Shown here piece after piece: positions 17,216 through 29,108 of a DNA stretch of 64,000 nucleotides (position 1 is the first letter of the stretch; each line of letters begins with the position of its first letter). Both the position numbers and the translations under genes were made by a program. The notes under the pieces were generated by a model. The model saw nothing but the letters and a program-made list of their open reading frames with translations, had not been told where the DNA came from and searched no databases. Source of the DNA: Xanthomonas boreopolis (GTDB lineage: Bacteria > Pseudomonadota > Gammaproteobacteria > Xanthomonadales > Xanthomonadaceae); contig BNBA01000003.1 in the NCBI GenBank assembly GCA_014654535.1, positions 1 to 64,000 on the forward strand. Reading direction: 5' to 3'.

Positions 17216-17860
17216 TCACAGCACTTGTGAAGTCACCGCAACGAAGTGGCAGACGCTGCCTGCGAGCACGAACAGGTGCCAGATGGCGTGGAAATAGCGG
17301 ATCGAATCGCGCTGGTAGAACCAGGTGCCCAGCGTGTAGAACAGGCCGCCGGCGAGCAGCCAGCCCAGCGTGAAACCGTCCAGCGCCTGCAGCAGCGGCT
17401 TGAGCGCCACCACCACCAGCCAGCCCATCGCGATGTAGATCAGGGTCGAGAGCAGGCGGAAGCGGCCGGTGTAGAAGAGCTTGAACACCACGCCGGCGAT
17501 GGCCAGCGACCAGATCGCCGCGAACAGGCCCCAACCCCATGGCCCGCGCAGGCCGATCAACGTGAACGGGGTGTAGGTGCCGGCGATCAGCAGATAGATG
17601 CAGCAGTGGTCGAACACCTGCAGCCGCGCCTTGGCGCCGGGATGCGGGATCGCGTGGTAGAGCGTGGAGGCCACGTAGAGCAGGAGCAGGGTGGCGCTGA
17701 ATACGATCGAGGTGCCCAGCTGCCATCCGTCGCCATAGATCGCCGCCAGGGTGATCAGGACCGCGCCGCCGGCCAGGGCGGCGATGGCGCCCAGGCCGTG
17801 GGTGAGCGCGCTGGCCAGTTCGTCGCGGAAATCGGTGGAGGGCGAGGCATCGGCGTTCAT
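17216..17860 (-). CDS. trhA: Haemolysin III / PAQR-family membrane protein
   Basis: 214 residues with seven hydrophobic helices. The three PAQR motifs are visible: VASTLYHAIP, VFDHCCIYLLIAGTYTPF, and a C-terminal IWHLFVLAGSVCHF. These carry the Ser/His/Asp set thought to bind zinc. Bacterial members are linked to membrane energetics and fluidity (TrhA) and, historically, to haemolysis. It follows prfC on the same strand after about 130 bases. Confidence 0.93.
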   Translation of the reverse strand: MNADASPSTDFRDELASALTHGLGAIAALAGGAVLITLAAIYGDGWQLGTSIVFSATLLLLYVASTLYHAIPHPGAKARLQVFDHCCIYLLIAGTYTPFTLIGLRGPWGWGLFAAIWSLAIAGVVFKLFYTGRFRLLSTLIYIAMGWLVVVALKPLLQALDGFTLGWLLAGGLFYTLGTWFYQRDSIRYFHAIWHLFVLAGSVCHFVAVTSQVL

Positions 17861-17922
17861 GGCCGCACGTTACCCTAATTGCGAGACATTCGCATTGCTG
17901 GGCATCGCAAGCACCTCGCCCC

Positions 17923-17942
17923 GCCTGCCCGCGTAGGCAGGC
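17923..17942 (-). terminator. Possible terminator hairpin after prfC
   Basis: GCCTGCC and GGCAGGC form a 7-base stem with a 6-base loop, 48 bases beyond the prfC stop. No T tract follows, so efficiency as an intrinsic terminator is doubtful. Confidence 0.35.
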
Positions 17943-17989
17943 CGCGTCCGGCCCATGCCGGCGGGGAGAGGCCTAGTTGCGGCGGCCGA

Positions 17990-19594
<1,605 letters not shown>

Positions 19595-19640
19595 GGAAAC
19601 GCGCCCGGCCGGGCGCTGGAGCGGAAAGGGAAGCCCGGGA

Positions 19641-20549
19641 TTATAGCGGGCTTCCTGGGGCGGCCGGCGCGGGCGTGGAGACGGCAGGCCGCGCGAAGCG
19701 CAGCTCGCCCAAGGGGCCGGCCATCCGGAAGGGCACCGACACCAGCCGCATTCCGCGGTTGAGTTGCACGGCGAAATGCAGGTGCGGGCCGGTGCTCAGG
19801 CCGGTGTTGCCGGACAGCCCGAGCCGGTCGCCGGCGCGCACGCGCTGGCCGGGCCGGACCCCGGTACCGCCGGGGGCGAGATGCGCGTAGAGGGCCATGC
19901 TGCCGTCGGCATGCAGGACGCGGACGAGGTTGGCCTGCGTTCCGAACCGTGCCGGGTCGCGCCCGCCCTCGCGGAAGTCGCCGCGTATCTCCATCACGAC
20001 ACCCTCGCGGGCCGCGAGTACCGGCGTGCCTTCCGGCAGGGCGAAGTCCAGCGCGTGGAAGTTGGCGGGATCGCGATGGCTGAACGCGCCGCCGAATCCC
20101 TGGCCGACATGGACCGGGACGCCGGAGAACGGCAGGCGGTAGACGACGTCGTCCGCGCGGCCTCGCGGCGAGCCGGGAACGGCGTCGATGTCCAGCCGCA
20201 GGGGCGGCATCTTGCCGGGAGCCGACGGATAGAGCCGCGCGGCGAGCCGGCGCTCTCCCGCCTCCAGTTCCAGCGTCACCGGCAAGGCCGGTACGGCCCT
20301 GGGCCCGCCGCCGGCATCGCCCACCAGGCGGACCTGGACGGGCCCGGCCAATGGGTTGCCGATCCAGGCCCGCTGGATGCCGCCTTCGTCCTCGATCTGC
20401 AGCCAACGCGGCGGCGCGGCGGCCGGGGCGGATGCAGCGGGGGCGGGCGTTTCTCGGTGGCGCCAATCCAGCAGGCGCTGGGCCATCGCCAGCGCGGGGA
20501 TGCACGCGAGCAGGGCGGCGCAGCAGAGGCGGAGGGAGCGCTGGGGCAC
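19641..20549 (-). CDS. M23-family (LytM-type) exported metallopeptidase
   Basis: 302 residues with a signal peptide (about 1-23, ending AMAQ). A Pro/Ala linker and a beta-rich N-terminal domain precede a LytM domain at about 145-265. Zinc-binding motifs are present: [21 protein letters not shown] (first His, then Asp) and [12 protein letters not shown] (the HxH pair). It should cleave peptidoglycan cross-bridges or act in cell separation. The LytM domain looks complete, so it is a probable enzyme rather than an EnvC-type activator. It is divergent from the methionine operon. Confidence 0.9.
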   Translation of the reverse strand: MPQRSLRLCCAALLACIPALAMAQRLLDWRHRETPAPAASAPAAAPPRWLQIEDEGGIQRAWIGNPLAGPVQVRLVGDAGGGPRAVPALPVTLELEAGERRLAARLYPSAPGKMPPLRLDIDAVPGSPRGRADDVVYRLPFSGVPVHVGQGFGGAFSHRDPANFHALDFALPEGTPVLAAREGVVMEIRGDFREGGRDPARFGTQANLVRVLHADGSMALYAHLAPGGTGVRPGQRVRAGDRLGLSGNTGLSTGPHLHFAVQLNRGMRLVSVPFRMAGPLGELRFARPAVSTPAPAAPGSPL

Positions 20550-20632
20550 GGGCGCGGATGGCTGAATGGGGGGCGGATTATCGCGGGCGATCGTAACCGT
20601 TGAAATCGTATCGCTTCATCCGAATAAAGCGA

Positions 20633-20661
20633 TTGACATGCTCGGGGGGCGGTGGCATCGT
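20633..20661 (+). promoter_or_regulatory. Candidate promoter of the met operon
   Basis: TTGACA (20633-20638) with a 17-base spacer and a weak CATCGT -10 (20656-20661). The predicted start of transcription falls at the first base of the riboswitch P1 stem, which supports it. Confidence 0.5.
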
Positions 20662-20667
20662 AGCCGC

Positions 20668-20780
20668 ACCATCGAGACCGGCGGAGGGACAGGCCCTTTG
20701 ATGCCGGGGCAACCAGCGCGGCGCAAGCCGCGTGTTCGGTGCCAAATCCTGCGGGGACCCCGCGTCCGCCGAAAGATGGT
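20668..20780 (+). promoter_or_regulatory. SAM-I (S-box) riboswitch
   Basis: The conserved core reads GGCGGAGGGACAGGCCC, then GATGCCGGGGCAACC, then GGTGCCAAATCCTGC, the hallmark blocks of the S-adenosylmethionine riboswitch class I. P1 closes with ACCATC (20668-20673) against GATGGT (20775-20780). Downstream lie the self-complementary GGTTCGAACC (20778-20787), which overlaps P1, and a CGAGCT/AGCTCG hairpin (20809-20826) just ahead of the first ATG. No T tract follows, so control may be translational or Rho-based rather than by an intrinsic terminator. It is followed by metX-metB-hom, as expected. Confidence 0.93.
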
Positions 20781-20853
20781 TCGAACCTTGCCTTCCGCAG
20801 GTCGAACGCGAGCTCCGCGAAGCTCGATGGCCGTTTTCCCCCGGAATCCCGCC

Positions 20854-21879
20854 ATGAGCCTCGCCCAAGCCGTTTCCCGCAACGTCTATGCCTACACGCC
20901 CGTCGCCGACGACGAGGGGCGCATCGCCGTGCGCGGCGAGGTGGTGGTGGCGTTGCCGATGCGCCATGCCGGCCTGCGCAATGTCGTGCTGCGCTACGAA
21001 CTGGTCGGCGCGGCCGACGCGCCGGTGGTGTTCGTGGCCGGCGGCATCTCGGCGCATCGCCATGTCGCATCGAATGCGCTGTTCCCGGAGAAGGGCTGGG
21101 CGGAAGGATTGCTGGACGCCGGGCGTACGCTGGCGCCGGCGCGGTGCCGGGTCCTGGCCTTCGATTTCCTCGGTGCCGACGGGACGCTCGATGCGCCGAT
21201 CGACACCGCCGACCAGGCCGATGCGATCGCCGCGCTGCTCGACGCGCTCGGCATCGAGCGCTTGCAGGGCTATGTCGGCTATTCCTATGGCGCGCTGGTC
21301 GGCCTGCAGTTCGCGATCCGGCATGCGCCGCGGGTTCGGAAGCTGGTCGCGGTCAGCGGCGCGCATCGCGCGCACCCGTACGCGGCGGCCTGGCGCGCGC
21401 TGCAGCGCCGCGCGGTCGCGCTGGGCCAGCTGCAATGCGCCGAGAGCCATGGGCTGTCGCTGGCGCGCCAGTTCGCGATGCTCAGCTATCGCACCCCCGA
21501 GGAGTTCGGCGAGCGCTTCGACGCGGCGCCGGAAGTGATCAACGGCCGCGTGCGCGTGGCCGCCGAGGACTACCTCGACGCGGCCGGCGCGCAGTACGTC
21601 GCCCGCACCCAGGTCAACGCCTACCTGCGCCTGTCCGAATCCATCGACCTGCACCGCATCGATCCCGCCGCGGTCGCCGTGCCGACCATCGCGGTCGCGG
21701 TCGAGGGCGACCGGCTGGTGCCGCTGTCGGACATGGTCGCCCTGGTCGAAGGCCTGGGCCCGCGCGGCAGCCTGCGCGTGCTGCGTTCGCCCTACGGCCA
21801 CGACGCCTTCCTGAAGGAAACCGATCGCATCGACGCGATCCTCGCCACCGCCTTTCGCGCTACCGGAGAAACCGCATGA
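20854..21879 (+). CDS. metX: Homoserine O-acyltransferase (MetX type)
   Basis: Activates homoserine for methionine synthesis by O-acylation; in xanthomonads this alpha/beta-hydrolase-fold enzyme is usually a succinyltransferase. 341 residues. The nucleophile elbow is VGYSYGALVG with Ser144. The catalytic His is in SPYGHDAFLKE and the Asp lies in VEGDRLVPL. ATG 20854 is chosen because homology starts there and GGA precedes it; ATG 20827 is in frame and directly abuts the leader hairpin, so it cannot be excluded. First gene of a three-gene operon under the SAM riboswitch. Confidence 0.92.
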   Translation: MSLAQAVSRNVYAYTPVADDEGRIAVRGEVVVALPMRHAGLRNVVLRYELVGAADAPVVFVAGGISAHRHVASNALFPEKGWAEGLLDAGRTLAPARCRVLAFDFLGADGTLDAPIDTADQADAIAALLDALGIERLQGYVGYSYGALVGLQFAIRHAPRVRKLVAVSGAHRAHPYAAAWRALQRRAVALGQLQCAESHGLSLARQFAMLSYRTPEEFGERFDAAPEVINGRVRVAAEDYLDAAGAQYVARTQVNAYLRLSESIDLHRIDPAAVAVPTIAVAVEGDRLVPLSDMVALVEGLGPRGSLRVLRSPYGHDAFLKETDRIDAILATAFRATGETA

Positions 21880-23090
21880 GCTTCCACGACACCGACCTTC
21901 CCTGTAGCCCGGCCACCGGCGCGGTGCGCGCCGGCATCGATCGCGATGCCGCCTACGGCGCGGTGACCCCGCCGATCGTGCTGTCGTCGAACTTCTCGTT
22001 CGACGGCTTCGGCAACAAGCGCGAGTACGACTACACGCGCAGCGGCAACCCGACCCGCGACCTGCTCGGCGAGGCGCTGGCGCAGCTGGAGGGCGGCGCC
22101 GGCGGCGTGGTCACCTCCACCGGCATGGGCGCGATCAACCTGGTGCTCAACGCCCTGCTGCAGCCGGGCGACAAGCTGGTGGTGCCGCACGACGCGTACG
22201 GCGGCAGCTGGCGCCTGTTCAACGCGCTGGCCAAGAAGGGCCATTTCGAGCTGATCACCGCCGACCTGACCAACCCGGTGTCGCTGGGCGAGGCGCTGGC
22301 GCAGGCGCCGAAGCTGGTGCTGATCGAGACCCCGTCCAATCCGCTGCTGCGCATCACCGACCTGCGCTTCGTCATCGATGCCGCGCACAAGGCCGGCGCG
22401 CTCGCGGTGGTGGACAACACCTTCCTGTCGCCGGCGCTGCAGCGGCCGATCGAGTTCGGCGCCGACCTGGTGGTCCACTCCACCACCAAGTACGTCAACG
22501 GCCACAGCGACGTGGTCGGCGGCGCGGTGGTCGCGCGCGATGCCGAGCTGCACCAGCAGCTGGTCTGGTGGGCGAACGCGCTGGGCCTGACCGGCTCGCC
22601 GTTCGATGCGTTCCTCACCCTGCGGGGCCTGCGCACGCTGGATGCGCGCCTGCGCGTGCACCAGGAGAACGCGCAGGCGGTGGTGGCGCTGCTCGACGGC
22701 CACGACGCGGTGTCGAAGGTGTACTACCCCGGCCTGGCCTCGCACCCGGGGCATGCGTTGGCGGCGCGCCAGCAGAGGGGCTTCGGCGCGATGATCTCCT
22801 TCGAGCTGGACGGCGGCGAAGCGGCGGTGCGCGCGTTCGTCGATGGCCTGCGCTACTTCACGCTGGCCGAGTCGCTGGGCGGCGTGGAGAGCCTGGTCGC
22901 GCACCCGGCCTCGATGACGCATGCGGCGATGACGCCGGAAGCGCGCGCCAAGGCGGGCATTTCCGACGGCTTGCTGCGCCTGTCGGTGGGCATCGAGGCG
23001 GCCGAGGACCTGGTGGCCGACCTGCAGGCCGGCTTGGCGCGCGCCGCGGCAGTGCTGGCGGAGTCCAAACGCAAGCTCGCCGACGCATGA
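21876..23090 (+). CDS. metB: Cystathionine gamma-synthase / PLP-dependent trans-sulfuration enzyme
   Basis: 404-residue fold-type I PLP enzyme that joins O-acyl-homoserine with cysteine (cystathionine gamma-synthase) or sulfide. Motifs: YDYTRSGNPTRDLLGEALA, GGVVTSTGMGAINLVL, PHDAYGGSWRLF, VVDNTFLSPA and the PLP lysine in VVHSTTKYVNGHSDVVGG. The C-terminal SLGGVESLVAHPASMTHA is typical of the family. The start overlaps the metX stop (ATGA), and CCGGAGAA provides the ribosome-binding site. Whether it prefers cysteine or sulfide cannot be told. Confidence 0.94.
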   Translation: MSFHDTDLPCSPATGAVRAGIDRDAAYGAVTPPIVLSSNFSFDGFGNKREYDYTRSGNPTRDLLGEALAQLEGGAGGVVTSTGMGAINLVLNALLQPGDKLVVPHDAYGGSWRLFNALAKKGHFELITADLTNPVSLGEALAQAPKLVLIETPSNPLLRITDLRFVIDAAHKAGALAVVDNTFLSPALQRPIEFGADLVVHSTTKYVNGHSDVVGGAVVARDAELHQQLVWWANALGLTGSPFDAFLTLRGLRTLDARLRVHQENAQAVVALLDGHDAVSKVYYPGLASHPGHALAARQQRGFGAMISFELDGGEAAVRAFVDGLRYFTLAESLGGVESLVAHPASMTHAAMTPEARAKAGISDGLLRLSVGIEAAEDLVADLQAGLARAAAVLAESKRKLADA

Positions 23091-24163
23091 GCTCGGTCGT
23101 GCGCTTGGCCTCGGCGACGGCGCCGAGGCCCCGATTGGGCTTGCTCGGCACCGGCGTGGTCGGCACGGCCTTCGTGGCCCGCTACGAACGCCTGCGCACG
23201 CGCGGGCTGGCGCTGCCGCCGCTGCTGTGGCTGGCCAATTCGCGCGCCTTGCAGCATTGCGCGGAGGGCGCCGAGCGCGCGCTGCTGCAGGCCCGCAATG
23301 CGCCCGCGCGCAGCGATGCCGGCGGCTTGCCGCCCTGGGCCGAAGGCGAGGCGCTGCGGGCCGGCGACATCGTGGTGGACGCCACCGCCAGCGACGCGGT
23401 CGCCGGCTGGCACGTGGACTGGCTCGCGCGCGGCGTGCACGTGGTCACCGCCAACAAGCTCGGCAACGGCGCGGCGCTGGGGCGGGCGCAGGCGATCGCA
23501 CGGGCACGTGCCGAGTCCGGCGCGCATTACGGCGATGCCGCCACCGTCGGCGCCGGCCTGCCGCTGCTGCGCAGCCTGCGCGCGCTGGTGGCCGGTGGCG
23601 ACCGCATCCATCGCGTGGAAGGCGTGCTGTCCGGCTCGCTGGCGTGGCTGTTCAACCACTACGACGGCATGCGGCCGTTCTCGGGGTTCGTGCGCCAGGC
23701 GCGCGAAGCCGGCTATACGGAACCCGACCCGCGCATCGACCTGTCCGGCGAGGACGTGCGCCGCAAACTGCTGATCCTGGCACGCGCGGCGGGCATGCCC
23801 TTGCAGTCCGACGATGTGCAGGTGGCCTCGTTGGTGCCGGCGTCGCTGCAGCGGTTGCCGTTGGCCGAGCTGGATGCGGCGCTTGGCCAGTTGGACGAGC
23901 CGTTGTCCGGGCGCTTCCGCGAGGCGCATCGCAGTGGCGCGCGGCTGCGTTTCCTCGGCCGGTTCGAGCAAGGACAGGCGAGCGTCGGCCTGCAGGAGTT
24001 GCCGGCGGAGCATCCGCTGTGCGGCGGTGGCGGGACCGACAACCGCGTGGCGATCTACAGCGACCGCTACGACGTGCAGCCGCTGGTGGTGCAGGGGCCA
24101 GGCGCGGGCGCGGAAGTGACGGCCGCGGCGTTGCTGGACGACGTGCTGCGCATCGCGGTATGA
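23087..24163 (+). CDS. hom: Homoserine dehydrogenase
   Basis: 358 residues that reduce aspartate semialdehyde to homoserine, the precursor for MetX. The N-terminal Rossmann loop is GLLGTGVVGTAFV. The catalytic domain has HVVTANKLGNGAAL, GDAATVGAGLPLL and EGVLSGSLAWLF. There is no aspartokinase domain and no ACT domain, so control by threonine is not expected; regulation probably comes through the SAM riboswitch. It overlaps metB by 4 bases. Confidence 0.93.
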   Translation: MSSVVRLASATAPRPRLGLLGTGVVGTAFVARYERLRTRGLALPPLLWLANSRALQHCAEGAERALLQARNAPARSDAGGLPPWAEGEALRAGDIVVDATASDAVAGWHVDWLARGVHVVTANKLGNGAALGRAQAIARARAESGAHYGDAATVGAGLPLLRSLRALVAGGDRIHRVEGVLSGSLAWLFNHYDGMRPFSGFVRQAREAGYTEPDPRIDLSGEDVRRKLLILARAAGMPLQSDDVQVASLVPASLQRLPLAELDAALGQLDEPLSGRFREAHRSGARLRFLGRFEQGQASVGLQELPAEHPLCGGGGTDNRVAIYSDRYDVQPLVVQGPGAGAEVTAAALLDDVLRIAV

Positions 24164-24173
24164 ACGCGGAAAA

Positions 24174-24231
24174 CGCATGCAGTGCGGAGAGAACGCTGCA
24201 TGCGGGGAGGGCGGGCCGTAGCCCGCCCTCC
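24174..24231. terminator. Double hairpin between convergent hom and chitinase genes
   Basis: The first stem is CGCATGCAG / CTGCATGCG (24174-24182 and 24196-24204). The second is GGAGGGCGGGC / GCCCGCCCTCC, 11 perfect bases with a CGTA loop (24206-24231). They fill the 85-base gap between two converging genes and probably end transcription from both sides. A long T tract is lacking on both strands. Confidence 0.55.
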
Positions 24232-24248
24232 AACCTTCCATCGCGGGC

Positions 24249-26300
24249 TTACTTCAGTCCTTCGCCCATGGTGCGCAGCAGCTCGCCCTGGTAGTCGCCG
24301 CTGAACTCCCAGAAGAAAGCGCCGCCCAGGCCCTGCACCTTCACGTAGTTCATCTTCTCGGTGACCATCGCCGGGTTGTCGTAGCTCCAGAACGTGTTGC
24401 CGTCGTACTTCCAGTGCGCACGCGCCTGCGCATCGATGTAGCTGGTGCCGGCACGACCGCGCAGGACCTTGTAGTCCTCGTTGCCGGCCTCGTAGGTGCC
24501 CGGCGCCGCGCTGCCGTTCTGGTACAGGCCGTTGTTGGCGCTGGATACGCCCGTCCAGCCGCGGCCGTAGAAGCCGATGCCGAGGTTGAGCTTGGACGCC
24601 GGCACGCCGCGGTCGAGGAACGCCTGGATGGCGTCGTTGCTGTTGTAGTAGCGCTGGTCGCCGGTGGACGGATCGCTGGGCGAGCTGAACAGCGCCGAGT
24701 GGTGGTTGGTCTTGGCATCCCAGGTGCCATGGAAGTCATAGGTCATGACGTTGATGTAGTCCACGGACGCGGCATACAGGTTGGGATCGGTCACGCGCAC
24801 CTTGTCCACGCCGGCGCCGACGGCCACCGTGAGCAGCAGGCCCGGACGCACTTCATCGAGCTGGCGGCGGAACTCGGCCAGCAGTGCGGTGTAGTTCTGG
24901 CGCTCTTCTGCGGTGCCGCAGGCCAGGCCGCAGGCAGCGGGGTATTCCCAGTCGATGTCGATGCCGTCGAACACGCCCGCCGCCGCTCCCGTGCCGCCCG
25001 CACCGTCGGTCACCGGCAGGTTGCCGCGGATGTAGGCGTCGATGCACGAGGCCACGAACGCCTGGCGGTTCTCCGGGCGCGCCGCGCTGGCGAAGCCGCG
25101 CGACCAGGTCCAGCCGCCGAGCGAGATCAGCACCTTCAGCCCGGGGTGCTTGGCCTTGAGCTTCTTGAGCTGGTTCCAGTTGCCGCGCAGCGGCTGGTCC
25201 CAGGTGTCGCCCACGCCATCCACGCTCTGTCCGGCCGCGAACGACTTGGTGTAGTCGGCGAACGCATCGCCGCCTTCGCCGGTGGATTCGTTCGAGGGAA
25301 TCGTCTTGCCGACCTCGCACACGTTGTTGCGCACGTTGCCGAAGGCGTAGTTGATGTGGGTCAGGTAGCCCGCCGCGCCGCTGCTCTCGATGTCCTTCAC
25401 CTGGTAGTTGCGGCCGTAGATGCCCCATTGGGTGAAGTAGCCGATGACGCGCTTGTTGCCGCCGTTGCCAGTGCCCGCCTGCGTGCGCACGCTGATCTGC
25501 GCGCTGTTGGCCGAGACGTTGCCGGCGTTGTCGCGCGCGCGCACGGTGTAGGTGTACGCGGTGTCGGGCTGCAGCGCGGAGTCGGTGTAGGACGGGGTGG
25601 TGGGCGAGCCGACCAGCGTGCCGTTGCGGTACACGTCGTAACCTGCCAGGCCGCTGCCGCCGGCATCGGTGGAGGCGCTCCAGGCCAGGGTGATGCTCGC
25701 GCTGGTCTGCGAGGTGGAGGCCAGGCCCGTCGGCACGCTCGGGGCGGTGGTGTCGGTGCTGGTGGCGTTGACGGTGATGGGGACCGCGCCGGACGTGGTG
25801 GTGGCGCCGGCGTTGTCGGTGGCCTTGGCGGTGAGCGAATAGCTGCCCGCCGTCGCGCCGCTCCAGGTCACGCTGTAGGGCGCGCTGGTATCGCTGCCGA
25901 GCGAAGTGGTGCCGCGGAAGAACTCGACCTTGCTGATCGTGCCGTCGCTGTCGCTCGCGGCGGCGGAGAGCGTGATGGTGGCGCCCGCGCTGTAAGTGGT
26001 GCCTGCGATGGGCGCGGTGAGCGCGACGGTGGGCGGCGTGTTGCCGCCGGTGGTGCCGCAGGTGCCGAGCTCCTGATACCAGCCGCAACTGGTGCAGTAG
26101 GTGGGGGCGACGTTCCAGATCTGCGTCGTGGTCTGGTAGAGCTTGCCTTGGTAGGTCAGCTTCGCGCCGGCCTGGTAGATCGTGGCGGCGTTCCATTCGG
26201 ATACGCCACTACAGGAAACGGACTGAGCCTGGGCCTGGAAAGCCAGGGCCAGGCCGGTGCAACCGCACAACAGCCAAGCTAAGGCGTGTTTCACGTTCAC
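24249..26300 (-). CDS. Secreted GH18 chitinase with chitin-binding, Ig-like and Fn3 modules
   Basis: 683 residues. A signal peptide (about 1-26, AFQAQA) is followed by a carbohydrate-binding module CBM5/12 (VSEWNAATIYQAGAKLTYQG, with a disulfide-rich CTSCGWYQELGTC end). Next come a bacterial Ig-like domain (about 85-180), a fibronectin III domain (about 185-275) and the GH18 barrel. The GH18 signature FDGIDIDWEYP holds the catalytic Glu, and NYAFGNV and YDFHGTWD are further family motifs. The start is GTG 26300, eight bases after AGGAG; no ATG with a ribosome-binding site exists. Two LacI-type palindromes lie upstream. It probably degrades chitin outside the cell for nutrition or fungal predation. 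Confidence 0.95.
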   Translation of the reverse strand: MNVKHALAWLLCGCTGLALAFQAQAQSVSCSGVSEWNAATIYQAGAKLTYQGKLYQTTTQIWNVAPTYCTSCGWYQELGTCGTTGGNTPPTVALTAPIAGTTYSAGATITLSAAASDSDGTISKVEFFRGTTSLGSDTSAPYSVTWSGATAGSYSLTAKATDNAGATTTSGAVPITVNATSTDTTAPSVPTGLASTSQTSASITLAWSASTDAGGSGLAGYDVYRNGTLVGSPTTPSYTDSALQPDTAYTYTVRARDNAGNVSANSAQISVRTQAGTGNGGNKRVIGYFTQWGIYGRNYQVKDIESSGAAGYLTHINYAFGNVRNNVCEVGKTIPSNESTGEGGDAFADYTKSFAAGQSVDGVGDTWDQPLRGNWNQLKKLKAKHPGLKVLISLGGWTWSRGFASAARPENRQAFVASCIDAYIRGNLPVTDGAGGTGAAAGVFDGIDIDWEYPAACGLACGTAEERQNYTALLAEFRRQLDEVRPGLLLTVAVGAGVDKVRVTDPNLYAASVDYINVMTYDFHGTWDAKTNHHSALFSSPSDPSTGDQRYYNSNDAIQAFLDRGVPASKLNLGIGFYGRGWTGVSSANNGLYQNGSAAPGTYEAGNEDYKVLRGRAGTSYIDAQARAHWKYDGNTFWSYDNPAMVTEKMNYVKVQGLGGAFFWEFSGDYQGELLRTMGEGLK

Positions 26301-26434
26301 GATAGATCTCCTGTCCGGTAGATGGATGTCCCTTCCCCGGCGTTGCGCCGGGTCTTCCCCCTGTGGCAACGAACTGCGGTGATCGCGAAGCGGGCCAGGC
26401 CATCGCGGCCGGCGGACAGACCTTCTCTTGGTGA

Positions 26435-26448
26435 TGATAACGTTGTCA
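26435..26448. promoter_or_regulatory. LacI-family-like operator box 1
   Basis: TGATAACGTTGTCA is a near-perfect palindrome around a central CG, the usual form of LacI/GalR-family sites. It lies 135 bases upstream of the chitinase start. On the minus strand it contains TTGACA (26445-26450), so it may overlap a -35 element. Confidence 0.55.
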
Positions 26449-26492
26449 ACAAAGCGTCATCAGCGAGCCACCAGACTGTGACGGTCTTCCGG

Positions 26493-26506
26493 TGACAACG
26501 TTTACA
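26493..26506. promoter_or_regulatory. LacI-family-like operator box 2
   Basis: TGACAACGTTTACA, the same motif as box 1 with a centre-to-centre distance of 58 bases. Two boxes on one intergenic region would allow cooperative or looped repression. No LacI-family regulator gene is in this window, so the regulator is unknown. Confidence 0.5.
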
Positions 26507-26560
26507 GCGAGGGCCGGGTGCTGCGCCGCCGCATGGCGGCGACGCAGCGGCACGTGGCGG

Positions 26561-27550
26561 TCAGTCGGCCAGGGCCTTGAGCAGCGCGGCGTTGAAACGG
26601 GCCGGATCCTGTACCTGCGGCGAGTGGCCCAGTTCGGGGAACTCCACCAGCTTCGCGCCGGGGATCGCGGCGGCGGCGCGCTTGCCGAGCGCAGGATAGT
26701 CGCCCAGCTTCGCCCTGGCCTCGGGCGGTGCCAGGGCCTTGCCGATGGCCGTGTTGTCCTTCTGGCCGATGAAGAGCGTGGTCGGCACGCGCAGCAACGG
26801 CAGTTCGTGGACCACCGGCTGGTTGAGCACCATGTCGGAAGTCAACGCCTGGTTCCAGGCCACGGCCTGCTTGCCGGGGCCCGCGTACATGCCCGCCTGC
26901 ATGCGCGCCCAGTGCTCGAACTCCGGCTTCCATTCGCCGGCGTAGTAGGTGGCGAGCTGGTACCGCCTGATGCTCTCGTAGTCGGTCTTGAGTTCGCCGG
27001 CGTACCAGGCGTCCACGTCCTGCCAGGGCACGCCCGCGGCCTTCCAGTCCTCCAGGCCGATCGGGTTGACCAGCACCAGGTGTTCGGTCGCCTGCGGATA
27101 CGTCAGCGCGTAGCGGATCGCGAGCATGCCGCCCATCGAGTGGCCGGCGATCACGGCGCGGTCGATGCCGAGCTTTTCCAGCAGCGCATGGGTGTTGCCG
27201 GCGAGCTGGGCGAACGAGAACTGGTAGGCGGCGGGCTTGCTGGATTTGCAGAAGCCGACCTGGTCCGGCGCGATCACGCGGTAGCCGGCCCGGCTGAGCG
27301 CGTCGATGGCGTGCTGCCAGGTGGCGGCGCAGAAGTTCTTGCCGTGCAGCAGCACGACGGTGCGGCCGTTCGGCGTGCCCGAAGCGGCGACATCGAGGTA
27401 GGCCATCTCCAGCGCCTGCCCCTGCGAGCGGAACGCGTAGGTGTGCACGGGGTACGGGTAGTCGAAGCCTTCCAGCCGGGGGCCGTAGGTTTCGCTGGCG
27501 TGGCCGGAAAAGGCCACGGCGAGGGCAAGCGCCGGGATCAGGGATTTCAT
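26561..27550 (-). CDS. Exported alpha/beta hydrolase
   Basis: 329 residues with a signal peptide (about 1-19, MKSLIPALALAVAFSGHA). The hydrolase fold is complete: VVLLHGKNFCAATW oxyanion loop, AGHSMGGMLAIRY nucleophile elbow, an acid in FIGQKDNTAIGK and a histidine in FPELGHSPQVQ. It probably acts in the periplasm or outside the cell on an ester or lactone. It is upstream of the chitinase on the same strand but separated by the LacI-type boxes, so it is probably transcribed on its own. Confidence 0.88.
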   Translation of the reverse strand: MKSLIPALALAVAFSGHASETYGPRLEGFDYPYPVHTYAFRSQGQALEMAYLDVAASGTPNGRTVVLLHGKNFCAATWQHAIDALSRAGYRVIAPDQVGFCKSSKPAAYQFSFAQLAGNTHALLEKLGIDRAVIAGHSMGGMLAIRYALTYPQATEHLVLVNPIGLEDWKAAGVPWQDVDAWYAGELKTDYESIRRYQLATYYAGEWKPEFEHWARMQAGMYAGPGKQAVAWNQALTSDMVLNQPVVHELPLLRVPTTLFIGQKDNTAIGKALAPPEARAKLGDYPALGKRAAAAIPGAKLVEFPELGHSPQVQDPARFNAALLKALAD

Positions 27551-27635
27551 GGCGTTCGTCGCGACAGGGGATCGCCCGAATGTAAACGATCCGGGCGAAC
27601 CTGCCGCGACGCCCGTCACTCCCCGGGCGTCGCGC

Positions 27636-29018
<1,383 letters not shown>

Positions 29019-29108
29019 GCTTGCGGAGGAAAGACGAGAAATCCGGATATTCTACGGGCCCGCCGCCATTGCCATGGCCTGCACCGCAGCATCCGCGCCC
29101 TCCCGTCC

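Noticed and set aside
24249-26369. ATG 26369 as chitinase start
   Set aside because: It adds a charged, non-conserved stretch in front of the signal peptide, whereas GTG 26300 has AGGAG at the right distance.
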